Assembly (NCBI GenBank): GCA_964441265.1
Contig: CAYYKJ010000003.1
Location: forward strand, 100,447 to 164,446
Origin: JAFGDH01 sp964441265
Lineage (GTDB): Archaea; Aenigmatarchaeota; Aenigmatarchaeia; QMZP01; QMZT01
Direction: 5' to 3'
Length of the DNA: 64,000 nt
Each line of letters opens with the position of its first letter. Position 1 is the first letter of the stretch. A program made the position numbers and the translations under genes. The notes under the pieces are model-generated. The model did not search any database. It was not told the origin of the DNA and saw nothing but the letters and a program-made list of their open reading frames with translations. Of the stretch, positions 7,768 through 14,671 are shown piece after piece.

Positions 7768-8106
7768 TCACAGAAGTTTCAGGTGCTTCGTCATCCTGTC
7801 TATTTCCCTCTCCTCGCACGGTCCTATTCCCAGGGCGGTCACCGTTCCCGGCTCCACCTGGGTCTTTCCGGCGTCCCTGACCAGGAAGCAGGGGAATTTT
7901 CTCTTCGCCTTCTCATATATCTTCATGAGCTCCTCACGGCTTCCCACCTTAAGAACGACCTTTTTTGATCCCTCCGCCTCCCACTGGGCCCTGTCCTTGG
8001 CACCGGAATCCTTGTAAGATCCCAGGCTGGCATGGGCCACCTGGGCGGCCAGCTTTCCCCTGTCCATCTTTATGTCCTTCCTCACCAGAATGACTTGCTT
8101 GAGCAT
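7768..8106 (-). CDS. pth2: Peptidyl-tRNA hydrolase, archaeal Pth2 type
   Basis: A 112-residue protein of the normal archaeal Pth2 length; it releases tRNA from prematurely terminated peptidyl-tRNA. Family features are KQVILVRKDIKMDRGKLAAQVAHAS at the N-terminus (conserved K, GK and QxxHA), the middle segment KKVVLKV, and the C-terminal GKTQVEPGTVTALGIGPCEEREIDRMTKHLKLL, with TQ-PGT-T-L-IGP. The frame has an upstream ATG at 8139, but the start at 8106 gives the family N-terminus and lies about 25 bases below a T-rich TTTTTATTTGG promoter-like element. Confidence 0.95.
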   Translation of the reverse strand: MLKQVILVRKDIKMDRGKLAAQVAHASLGSYKDSGAKDRAQWEAEGSKKVVLKVGSREELMKIYEKAKRKFPCFLVRDAGKTQVEPGTVTALGIGPCEEREIDRMTKHLKLL

Positions 8107-8213
8107 AATAGTAATTTGTCTGACCAAATAAAAAAACAATAGAAAAAGAGATACGTAGGTCGGGATAAAAAAACAAATTTAATGGACAATATCGTTAGCT
8201 GGTCATCGCTGGT

Positions 8214-8660
8214 TTATATGGTTCCTGTCACTGTAGCGGAGTCAGTCGCCTGGTATCCCCCCTGCGGGGTGTAGGTAACAGTCACCTTGAGGGAATAGGA
8301 TGCCCCGGAGGACAGACCCATGGTCGTGCAGTTCACTGTCGTCTCCTTTATCTCACCTGGCGTTATTATGAAGGAAGTCGAGTTGGTCGTGCACCCGGTC
8401 CCTCCTGCGGTGGGATCCACCGCCACCGAATCGATTGTAACTGTCTTCCCTACCTGGTTGGGGAGCTTTATCCTGAATGTCCCCCCTGCCTCCAGGTCGT
8501 GCGCTGTGGAAGCCCCAAGAGTCTGGAATCTTGCCTCTGTGGTTGTCGTTGCCGGTGTGAAAACACCCAATGCGTATAGCGCTGCTGCCACTATTATAAC
8601 GATCAATATTGCCCATCCGTATGTCATCAGATATTCCATTGCTGATTGTGCCTTTCTCAT
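8214..8660 (-). CDS. Class III signal peptide pilin-like protein, copy 1
   Basis: A 148-residue secreted pilin-like protein. The N-terminus MRKAQSAMEYLMTYGWAILIV is a class III (type IV prepilin/archaellin-type) signal: a basic start, predicted cleavage before Gln (Q-x-x-x-E), then a hydrophobic helix to about residue 34 that would pack the filament core. The remainder is a Thr/Gly-rich beta domain with two cysteines (CTTNSTS and NCTTMGL), which could pair, and NxS/T sites. Its first 74 residues are identical to copy 2, after which the two diverge. It would be assembled by the TadC/GspF-like proteins at 9319-11164. The filament type (adhesive pilus or other) is unknown. Confidence 0.85.
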   Translation of the reverse strand: MRKAQSAMEYLMTYGWAILIVIIVAAALYALGVFTPATTTTEARFQTLGASTAHDLEAGGTFRIKLPNQVGKTVTIDSVAVDPTAGGTGCTTNSTSFIITPGEIKETTVNCTTMGLSSGASYSLKVTVTYTPQGGYQATDSATVTGTI

Positions 8661-8694
8661 ATTGATCAGTTTATAATTGGTTCAAAGTGGTATA
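8438..8694 (-). repeat. 257-bp exact repeat, copy A
   Basis: Identical base for base to 9023-9279. It covers the TATA region, leader and first half of pilin copy 1. The identity ends abruptly inside the gene, as expected from partial gene conversion or a recent duplication followed by replacement of the 3' half. Confidence 0.95.
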
Positions 8695-8700
8695 AATAAA
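8689..8700 (-). promoter_or_regulatory. TATA element of pilin copy 1
   Basis: TTTATTTATACC on the minus strand, about 35 bases before the ATG at 8660, giving a predicted short leader of about 10 bases. It overlaps the end of the 257-bp repeat, so the upstream half of the promoter differs from copy 2. Confidence 0.6.
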
Positions 8701-8704
8701 CGTC

Positions 8705-8718
8705 TTTCTCCGGAGAAA
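8705..8718. promoter_or_regulatory. 14-bp perfect palindrome upstream of pilin copy 1
   Basis: TTTCTCCGGAGAAA reads the same on both strands and lies five bases upstream of the TATA element of copy 1. It is absent upstream of copy 2. The position suits an activator or repressor site; as RNA it could be a small hairpin, but the uridine tract (8752-8769) comes before it, not after, so a terminator is less likely. Confidence 0.35.
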
Positions 8719-8751
8719 CGCCCCCGCAGGGCATGGAAAATACGCTAACAT

Positions 8752-8769
8752 AATAAAAAATAAAAAAAT
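8752..8769 (-). terminator. T-rich terminator after pilin copy 2
   Basis: About 30 bases past the stop of copy 2 the minus strand reads as long runs of T (T7 and T6 separated by single A bases). Archaeal RNA polymerase terminates at such U tracts without a hairpin, so this probably separates the two pilin transcripts. Confidence 0.5.
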
Positions 8770-8798
8770 AGTAAAATCCGGGGGCAATAGGTTCAATC

Positions 8799-9245
8799 TT
8801 ATACTGTTCCGGTCACCGTGGCACTGTCTGACTGTCCGTATCCGCCCGTGGGTGTGAAATCAACTGTAAGCTTCAGCGAATACGGTGCTCCGGAAGACAG
8901 ACCCATCGGGCTGCAGTCCACCGTAGTCTCCACTATCTGTCCCGGGGTTATGGTGAATGAAGTCGTGTTGGTCGTGCACCCGGTCCCTCCAGCTGTCGGG
9001 GTCACCGCGACCGAAGTGACGTTAACTGTCTTCCCTACCTGGTTGGGGAGCTTTATCCTGAATGTCCCCCCTGCCTCCAGGTCGTGCGCTGTGGAAGCCC
9101 CAAGAGTCTGGAATCTTGCCTCTGTGGTTGTCGTTGCCGGTGTGAAAACACCCAATGCGTATAGCGCTGCTGCCACTATTATAACGATCAATATTGCCCA
9201 TCCGTATGTCATCAGATATTCCATTGCTGATTGTGCCTTTCTCAT
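8799..9245 (-). CDS. Class III signal peptide pilin-like protein, copy 2
   Basis: A 148-residue paralogue of copy 1 with an identical N-terminal 74 residues (signal, core helix and first beta segment) and a related but diverged C-terminal half, e.g. FTPTGGYGQSD against YTPQGGYQATD. The two cysteines (CTTNTTS and DCSPMGL) are kept. The divergent half should be the surface-exposed part of the filament, so the pair may provide alternative pilin faces. It has its own TATA element (GGTATATAAG at 9274-9283) and a T-rich terminator, so the copies are probably transcribed separately. Confidence 0.85.
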   Translation of the reverse strand: MRKAQSAMEYLMTYGWAILIVIIVAAALYALGVFTPATTTTEARFQTLGASTAHDLEAGGTFRIKLPNQVGKTVNVTSVAVTPTAGGTGCTTNTTSFTITPGQIVETTVDCSPMGLSSGAPYSLKLTVDFTPTGGYGQSDSATVTGTV

Positions 9246-9279
9246 ATTGATCAGTTTATAATTGGTTCAAAGTGGTATA
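9023..9279 (-). repeat. 257-bp exact repeat, copy B
   Basis: The second copy of the exact repeat at 8438-8694, offset by 585 bases, carrying the promoter-proximal region and first half of pilin copy 2. Confidence 0.95.
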
Positions 9280-9283
9280 TAAG
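9274..9283 (-). promoter_or_regulatory. TATA element of pilin copy 2
   Basis: CTTATATACC on the minus strand, about 30-38 bases upstream of the ATG at 9245, like copy 1 but with a different upstream flank. Confidence 0.6.
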
Positions 9284-9318
9284 CATTATTTAAAGTGGTA
9301 TTCTCCCTTCGTTTCGCT

Positions 9319-10269
9319 TCATACCGGCTTGAAACCGGCAAACATGGTGGATATCATCACCCTCGCCCCGAAGAATATCAGCAGAGCGACCACCATGAAT
9401 ATGGGGAAGTACTTTATCCCCTCCTTCTCCCTTCCGCTGCTTATGAGCCCGATAATTATGCCGGAAAAGAAGGTGGTTATGAGTATGGCGGTCACTGAGA
9501 AAATCAGCAGGAAGTCCGGGGAAATGGACGCGCTGAACTTGAAGAAGGGCATGTTGGAGGGCATCGCATTGGGGACGTTGCTGGAGGCGCCGATGGAAGA
9601 GAGGGTGGTTATAAGGAATATGGAAAGTGCATAAAGTATGGGTGCCCCAAATACACCGGCGAAAACTATGAATATGCCGTACATTATTATGTTCGCCTTC
9701 ACCTCCTTCTGTATGGCCTGTTTCCTGCGTATGTCGATGGCGTTCTCCTCGAGCAGGGCCACCAGCTGGCCTCCTGACCTCGACCCTTCGGCTATGAGTT
9801 TGAGGGAATTTTCAAGTATGTCGGATTTTATGTATCTTGAAATCCTGGCCATGCTGGAGGCGAGGGTCTTACCGGTCATTATGTCCTTCCCGCATTTCTT
9901 TATCGCATCGGAAAGAGGACCGAATTCCGACCTCGCGCTGAGCAGGAGGGCCTTGCTGGGTATGAAGCCTGCCTTTATATTGGCAGCCATCAGCTCCAGC
10001 GCATCAGGGAGTATGCTCTCCACGAAATTCCTCCTCTTGTCTATGGCGAGTATGAGCCATGCGTTCATGAAGAGGAATACGCCGGCGAAAACGCCGCCGA
10101 GAACCAGCCAAAAATAGGGCTGCACGAAGAAGGCGACGGCAACCGCGATGACGGCGCTCACCACAAGAGATTTGTTGATATAGGCACCGGCGGTCGTTTC
10201 CATGCCGGAAAGCATTATCATGCTGTCTATCTTGTTCCTGTATCTCTTGGGAAAAAGCATGTAAATCAT
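9319..10269 (-). CDS. TadC/GspF-like pilus assembly membrane protein 1
   Basis: A 316-residue type II secretion F-domain protein. Two hydrophobic pairs flank the cytoplasmic T2SSF helical domain (about residues 75-185), which contains PDALELMAANIKAGFIPSKALLLSA and LIAEGSRSGGQLVALLEE, the usual repeat with conserved G. Such proteins are the platform of archaeal type IV pili and archaella and work with a FlaI/TadA-type ATPase, which is not in this window. The frame reaches a TTG at 10278; I prefer the ATG at 10269, one base after the stop of the upstream gene, with GGGGATTGAT in front. It is probably co-transcribed with the next gene and assembles the adjacent pilins. Confidence 0.82.
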   Translation of the reverse strand: MIYMLFPKRYRNKIDSMIMLSGMETTAGAYINKSLVVSAVIAVAVAFFVQPYFWLVLGGVFAGVFLFMNAWLILAIDKRRNFVESILPDALELMAANIKAGFIPSKALLLSARSEFGPLSDAIKKCGKDIMTGKTLASSMARISRYIKSDILENSLKLIAEGSRSGGQLVALLEENAIDIRRKQAIQKEVKANIIMYGIFIVFAGVFGAPILYALSIFLITTLSSIGASSNVPNAMPSNMPFFKFSASISPDFLLIFSVTAILITTFFSGIIIGLISSGREKEGIKYFPIFMVVALLIFFGARVMISTMFAGFKPV

Positions 10270-10270
10270 A

Positions 10271-11164
10271 TCAATCAATCCCCACGGGCCTCCTGGATTT
10301 TATTAGTCCTATGAACATGAACTGGAAGAAAACCAGGGCACCGAGTATCCCCATCAGTATCGTATACATGTCCATGGCTATGCCGGTGAAGGATGACAGC
10401 ACCAGGAGAAAGGTTATGCCCAGCGTGGGAAATATCACCGCGAGCATCATATACATCAGTGCGAGGGGGTTCAGCTGGGAGCCGTATTTTTTTATGGACA
10501 CCCTCTGTTCGATGGCCAGTGACTCGACTATCTCCTTCATGGTAGACCCTATGTCAGACCCGGATTTCAGGGAGTTTATGAGCTGCCACATCACTCTCCG
10601 GAAAAACAAGGAGGGAGTCTCCCTGGTCAGCTTTTCCAGGGACTCCGCCTCAGATTTCCCGGTGTTTATCTCATTGACCACCTTGCGGATCTCGTCAGAA
10701 AGCACGCCGTAATCGGTCTTGGCTATGGAGACGAATGTATCGTAGAGAGTAACTCCGGAGCGCACCTGGACCAGCATGTGGTGAAGGACCTGGGGGAGGT
10801 TTTTCTCTATGGCCTTTATCTTCCGCTTGGAGGAAAATTTGGGATAGAAGATTATGAAAAACATGCTGGCAAAGCCTATGGCAAGCCCTGAGAGGAGGGA
10901 GAGTGAGAGAGACATCGCAATTCCTGCATGGGCTGCGACTGTTATGAGGAACATGAGCGCGAATATCAGGGAGAAGTAGAAAAGGAAGGTAAACAAAGCT
11001 ATGGAGGACCATCTCCTCGGGCTTATCTCTATGTCCGCCTGTTCCAGGTCGAACTCCATGGAGGGGAACATCTTGGATATGTTTTCCCCCATGCCCAGAA
11101 AGTGCTCCGTTATCCGGATCACCTTCGAATACGGAATCGGAAGGAAGGGTATTTTGTTTTTCAC
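10271..11164 (-). CDS. TadC/GspF-like pilus assembly membrane protein 2
   Basis: A 297-residue partner of the previous protein. Two membrane helices around residues 57-105 are followed by the T2SSF domain (IEKNLPQVLHHMLVQVRSGVTLYDTFVSIAKTDYG, then LINSLKSGSDIGSTMKEIVE) and two C-terminal helices from about residue 230. Paired F-domain genes are common in archaeal Tad-like pilus loci. The start is GTG at 11164 with no ribosome site, but a TATA element (about 11186-11198, ATTATTTATATCG) lies 27 bases upstream, so this looks like a leaderless GTG start of a two-gene operon. Confidence 0.82.
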   Translation of the reverse strand: MKNKIPFLPIPYSKVIRITEHFLGMGENISKMFPSMEFDLEQADIEISPRRWSSIALFTFLFYFSLIFALMFLITVAAHAGIAMSLSLSLLSGLAIGFASMFFIIFYPKFSSKRKIKAIEKNLPQVLHHMLVQVRSGVTLYDTFVSIAKTDYGVLSDEIRKVVNEINTGKSEAESLEKLTRETPSLFFRRVMWQLINSLKSGSDIGSTMKEIVESLAIEQRVSIKKYGSQLNPLALMYMMLAVIFPTLGITFLLVLSSFTGIAMDMYTILMGILGALVFFQFMFIGLIKSRRPVGID

Positions 11165-11204
11165 GTTCTATAATTGTTTTTCTTTCGATATAAATAATAG
11201 GATT

Positions 11205-11873
11205 CTAACCGAGCTCCAGGCGGAGCACACCTTCGGAGAAATCCTTGTTCACCACGCTGGAATCGGGGGGCTTGGTGAGTATCTTGAAATATGCCTTCTT
11301 GCCGGCTATGGCCTTGACCTCCACACTATTCTCAAGGGAGGTTATGTGTATGTCTTTGGTCTCTTTCACGCCGGGTATCTTTATCTCCACGACTATCCTG
11401 TCACCCACCCTCCTGACCTCCGTCTCCGGCTCCTCGGTCACCTTGGGGGCCTCACTGGTCTCGGGCTCCCCGGTGGTCCTCTCTGGAGAATCTTCTCTAT
11501 TGATTTCACTGCCTTCGGGTTCCGGGGATTTGCCTATTCCCATCTTCCTCATCTCCTTCTCTATGTCCTTCCTGTTGACGTCGCCGAAGGTCTTCACGGA
11601 AACACTGGGCTTTTTTCCGCTTCCCCTGGTTATCTTTATAGAAAATCCGCTTCCTCTGGGCCTTTTACGGAAGAAGGGGGAAAGGTCGAAAACCTCGAAA
11701 TTCTTCTCGAGGGGATTGTCCATGTCGGACAGGTCATTGCCCAGCCTGGACATCTCCTTTTCCATCATATCGAAGGCATCGGAAAACATGTCATTCTTCC
11801 TTATTCTGGCACCGCATCTGGGACAGAACTCCCACTCCTCGCTCACTTCTTCCCCGCAACTGCCGCATTTCAT
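11205..11873 (-). CDS. Zinc-ribbon protein with Hsp20/alpha-crystallin-like C-terminus
   Basis: A 222-residue protein. An N-terminal zinc ribbon has two knuckles, MKCGSCGEE and FCPRCGARI. A charged, probably disordered middle (residues 110-150, rich in E, P, T, S) leads to a C-terminal beta domain of about 75 residues: VRRVGDRIVVEIKIPGVKETKDIHITSLENSVEVKA, with the alpha-crystallin A-x-x-x-G-V pattern (IPGVKETKDIHI), ending in LRLELG. This fits a small heat-shock-like or co-chaperone fold tethered to a metal-binding module; the exact role is unknown. A TATA element at 11903-11912 lies upstream. It is a single-gene unit between the pilus genes and an integral membrane protein. Confidence 0.75.
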   Translation of the reverse strand: MKCGSCGEEVSEEWEFCPRCGARIRKNDMFSDAFDMMEKEMSRLGNDLSDMDNPLEKNFEVFDLSPFFRKRPRGSGFSIKITRGSGKKPSVSVKTFGDVNRKDIEKEMRKMGIGKSPEPEGSEINREDSPERTTGEPETSEAPKVTEEPETEVRRVGDRIVVEIKIPGVKETKDIHITSLENSVEVKAIAGKKAYFKILTKPPDSSVVNKDFSEGVLRLELG

Positions 11874-11902
11874 GCCAATCAGTTGAAATTAAGGAAAGGT
11901 TC

Positions 11903-11912
11903 TATTTATAAG
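11903..11912 (-). promoter_or_regulatory. TATA element for the zinc-ribbon/Hsp20-like gene
   Basis: CTTATAAATA on the minus strand, about 34 bases before the ATG at 11873, predicting a leader of only a few bases. Confidence 0.6.
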
Positions 11913-11943
11913 TTACGAAATGGCCCCGGAGCCGGCCTGAAAA

Positions 11944-12429
11944 TTATTTGATTATGTCGGCTGTGGCGGCGCCCACCGAAGCGAAGAACGATATGAATAT
12001 GAATATCCTGAATATCCAAAGGGGATCAGCTATATGGGAAACCACTCCGAAAAGCCAGAGTATGAAGATGCTTACCGAATAGGCCACCAGGAAAAGGGAA
12101 ACAAGACGCTTGGGGATGTACATTCTCCCCGCTATGTGCGTGTTTATGTCCCCTCCTATGCTCTCCTTGGCGACCTTCTGGAATCTCGTGTAGTAGATGA
12201 TTATAGAAGCGATCGTTATGCTCAGCACGACGAAAACGACCATCCTCAGAACGCTCAGACCCCGGGCCAGATTCCAGACCTCCTCTGTCACGCTCAGGGG
12301 GGCGGAAAAAAGGACGGCCCCGAATATCTGCTGGGCCACGTCATCCAGCCCGAATCTTTCCGGCTTTATCTTCTGGGCTAAGTAAGATATCCTCGATTTC
12401 CCATTTTCTTTCAGCGTTGCAACGACCAT
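11944..12429 (-). CDS. DUF2391-like integral membrane protein
   Basis: A 161-residue protein with four predicted membrane helices (about residues 32-50, 60-82, 108-130 and 136-156). The segment AQQIFGAVLFSAPLSVTEEVWNLA near residue 32 resembles the conserved part of the DUF2391 family (a G-A-x-L-F-A-P-L stretch with a TEEVW motif). GGGGGGAAG lies 3 bases before the ATG as a ribosome site. The function is not known. It is divergently arranged with the NYN protein, sharing a 129-base promoter region. Confidence 0.55.
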   Translation of the reverse strand: MVVATLKENGKSRISYLAQKIKPERFGLDDVAQQIFGAVLFSAPLSVTEEVWNLARGLSVLRMVVFVVLSITIASIIIYYTRFQKVAKESIGGDINTHIAGRMYIPKRLVSLFLVAYSVSIFILWLFGVVSHIADPLWIFRIFIFISFFASVGAATADIIK

Positions 12430-12502
12430 GACTTCCCCCCGGAGCCACTGAACCAGAAGTTTCTTCGCCCATCTGTACCGATAACAAGATTATTATGGCA
12501 TG

Positions 12503-12518
12503 ATTTATATATATTTAA
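12503..12518. promoter_or_regulatory. Near-symmetric TATA region between divergent genes
   Basis: ATTTATATATATTTAA is almost symmetric and could serve either strand. For the plus-strand NYN gene it lies about 50 bases before the ATG, leaving a leader of about 25-30 bases with AGGAAG as a ribosome site. For the minus-strand gene it lies about 80 bases upstream. Confidence 0.5.
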
Positions 12519-12558
12519 CAAAACAGATTCCTGTCAAGCGGAAAAGGAAGATGATATT

Positions 12559-13026
12559 ATGTTCGGTCTGGAGAGAAAGAAGGGAAACGTCGCGATATTC
12601 ATAGACGGTCCAAACATGATAAGGAAGGAGTTCAGCATAAACCTCAGGGAACTCCGGGGAACAGCGGAGAAATACGGGAGGATAATATTCGGAAAGGTTT
12701 TCCTAAACCAGTACGCCTCCGAAAAACTTATAGAGGCGATCGCCAACCAGGGATTCGAGCCCAAGGTGGTGCTGGCAGGGGAAACGGAATCGGACGTGGA
12801 TGTGAGCGTCGCCGTGGAAATCGTGCAGGCAGCTTACAACAAGAGGGTGGACGTAATCTGCCTGGTCTCGAGGGACGCGGACTTTCTGCCCGCTCTGCAG
12901 GTCGCAAAGAAGATGGGGAAAAGGGTAATTGTCATGGGGGCCAAAAGCGGTTTCTCAAAGGCCCTCCAGCACATGGCTGACGGGGTCGAGATACTTGAGA
13001 AGGGAACACTGAAAAAGGAGAATTAG
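12559..13026 (+). CDS. NYN/LabA-like PIN-fold domain protein (TIGR00288 type)
   Basis: A 155-residue single-domain protein. The NYN fold is a PIN-related, metal-dependent RNase fold. Acidic residues expected at the active site are visible: VAIFIDGPNM near residue 12, ETESDVDVSVAVEIV near residue 75 and LVSRDADFLPAL near residue 103; the later GKRVIVMGA and the LQHMADGVEIL ending match archaeal TIGR00288 proteins. It probably acts on RNA in the cytoplasm; the substrate is unknown. It converges with the EamA transporter, and the two stop codons overlap by 4 bases. Confidence 0.85.
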   Translation: MFGLERKKGNVAIFIDGPNMIRKEFSINLRELRGTAEKYGRIIFGKVFLNQYASEKLIEAIANQGFEPKVVLAGETESDVDVSVAVEIVQAAYNKRVDVICLVSRDADFLPALQVAKKMGKRVIVMGAKSGFSKALQHMADGVEILEKGTLKKEN

Positions 13027-13928
13027 ACTCCGGTGGAAAGCCTGCTTCTTATGCCAACCACGAAATAAGCGCCGACCAGTATCATGGCTGACCCTATTAT
13101 CTGCAGGACGGGAACCGGTTCATGAAGCCATGCGTTTCCCAGGACCAGCGAAATCACCGGAGCCAGCAGGAGCAGGAGCGATGCCTTAGAGACGTTTATG
13201 TATTTTATCGCGGCATACCAGAAGAGGACGTAAGCGAAAAGAAACCCTGTGGACACGAGAATGCTGACCATCTGCTGGCCGGTGAGTGAAAATACCACCC
13301 CGGCCTTTCCTGTCAGCAGGACCGCCCCGAACAGTATCAGCCCCCCGAAGAACATCCTGGAGAATGAGACAACGAAATTCGTGTCGCCCTTTACCATGGA
13401 CTTCTTGGCTATCACGTTTTCAAGGGCCCACAATATCGTGGCCCCTATTATCATAAGATCTCCCAGCTGGGGATTCATCCAAAGCTCTGCGGGGTTTATC
13501 GCCGCTGAGAAAACGGCCGCGGTTCCGATAATCATCAGTATCATTGCGTATAACTGCTTCCCGGGGATTCTTTCCTTAAGGAAAACGAAGGCGAAGAATG
13601 CCGCATAAACCGGAAGCGTCTTGTGAAGGAAGGCCGCCCTCCCGCTGGTGGTGAACTGGAGTCCTCCGAAGAACATGAGGAAGGCAAAAGACCCGCCTAT
13701 TATGGATATGAGCGCGAGATACTTCCAATTCGTCTTCATGCGCTCCTTTCTGAAGCCCCCTGCCGCCAGGGAGATGAAAAGGAAGATTATCCCTATTATC
13801 ACCGCCCTCACGGCGGTGAACACGGTGGGGTCTATCCCCGCCACGAAAATCTTGTTTACCGGTATGGAAACCCCCGAGACAACCGCTGTCGCCAGTGCCA
13901 GCAGGGTTCCTATCCGCTCCTTATTCAT
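13023..13928 (-). CDS. EamA-family (DMT) transporter
   Basis: A 301-residue protein with ten predicted membrane helices in two EamA repeats (about residues 5-137 and 152-292). Family segments are RAVIIGIIFLFISL, GRAAFLHKTLPVYAAFFAFVFLKERIP (the repeat-1 signature with K-E-R) and LLLAPVISLVLGNAWLHEPVPVLQIIGSAMILVGAYF (repeat 2 with H-E-P). DMT transporters export or exchange small metabolites; the substrate cannot be told from sequence. The start overlaps the stop of the next gene upstream by ATGA, placing it downstream in a hypC-unknown-eamA operon. Confidence 0.88.
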   Translation of the reverse strand: MNKERIGTLLALATAVVSGVSIPVNKIFVAGIDPTVFTAVRAVIIGIIFLFISLAAGGFRKERMKTNWKYLALISIIGGSFAFLMFFGGLQFTTSGRAAFLHKTLPVYAAFFAFVFLKERIPGKQLYAMILMIIGTAAVFSAAINPAELWMNPQLGDLMIIGATILWALENVIAKKSMVKGDTNFVVSFSRMFFGGLILFGAVLLTGKAGVVFSLTGQQMVSILVSTGFLFAYVLFWYAAIKYINVSKASLLLLLAPVISLVLGNAWLHEPVPVLQIIGSAMILVGAYFVVGIRSRLSTGV

Positions 13929-14425
13929 TTCCTCGACCTCAGCATGCTTTTTGCCTGTTCGCTGCTAAGCCTCTCGCATATGTGATCGTAATGGAAGCTG
14001 ACCCAGTCGTTCCTCCGTATTTCAGGCTCGAAATTCTTCTCCAGCACCCTCCTGCCCAGAGGCGTGTTGAGGACGGTCTTCTCCCCGGCCTTCATGACCC
14101 TGCCCGGCTTGACGAGACACTCCTTAAGATTGACGTCCTTGAAGAAGAGCCTCCTCCACCTGATCGCCTTGTCGTGCTCGCGGAGGAAATATCTCCTTAT
14201 GTCCTCCTCGTCTATCCTGCTTTTCCCGGCCCTGCTCGCCAGTATCTCGCACATCTTGCCGGCCACGGGGAAGTATTTTTCCACGGGAAGCTTCGTGTCC
14301 TTGCCATCCCTTGTTCTTTCGTCCAGCTTCTTCAGAACCTCCCGATTCAGATCCCCTCTCTTTACCAGGACCTCCCCGCATGGTATTGCATAGCGAAGGA
14401 AGAGCTCCTTGTTGCTCATTTCCAT
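13925..14425 (-). CDS. Conserved-looking protein of unknown function downstream of hypC
   Basis: I do not recognise this 166-residue protein. It is soluble and basic, with helices predicted over most of the length. Notable segments are LRYAIPCGEVLVKRGDLNREVL near residue 9, with a cysteine after Pro, FPVAGKMCEILA near residue 51, and a second half around LVKPGRVMKAGEKTVLNTPLGRRVL. It overlaps hypC by 10 bases and eamA by 4 bases. That tight coupling suggests a job linked to the HypC-like protein, perhaps metal-centre assembly, but this is inference from position only. Confidence 0.6.
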   Translation of the reverse strand: MEMSNKELFLRYAIPCGEVLVKRGDLNREVLKKLDERTRDGKDTKLPVEKYFPVAGKMCEILASRAGKSRIDEEDIRRYFLREHDKAIRWRRLFFKDVNLKECLVKPGRVMKAGEKTVLNTPLGRRVLEKNFEPEIRRNDWVSFHYDHICERLSSEQAKSMLRSRK

Positions 14426-14628
14426 AACTCTTTCATCTCCTCCATCATGACGTCGAAACCCCTCTTGCTGATTTTCTTTATTATGAAATCGTTGAAGACC
14501 AGAACGTGATCACCCTCACTGACATTCTTCTCCGTGCCTCTCAGCACCTTTCTCTTCTTTCCGAAGATGTCTGCAGTTATATTACCTTCTTCCGACCCGG
14601 TGATTCTTCCCGGAAGAGCGAAACACAT
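14416..14628 (-). CDS. hypC: HypC/HupF-family hydrogenase maturation chaperone
   Basis: A 70-residue protein, the usual HypC length. It begins MCFALPGRI, matching the M-C-(L/I)-(A/G)-(I/V)-P-G-(K/R) signature. The cysteine at position 2 is the essential residue with which HypC binds HypD and the Fe(CN)2CO precursor of the [NiFe] site. The frame extends three codons further (MGI before MCF), but only the ATG at 14628 puts Cys at position 2, and GGTGTGGG precedes it. The beta-barrel core is visible in GDHVLVFNDFIIKKIS. Its presence supports the reading that the mbh operon encodes a true [NiFe] hydrogenase, not only an Mbs-type reductase. Confidence 0.82.
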   Translation of the reverse strand: MCFALPGRITGSEEGNITADIFGKKRKVLRGTEKNVSEGDHVLVFNDFIIKKISKRGFDVMMEEMKELWK

Positions 14629-14671
14629 GATTCCCACACCATATCTTATTGGCCGCCGGGATAAATAAACT

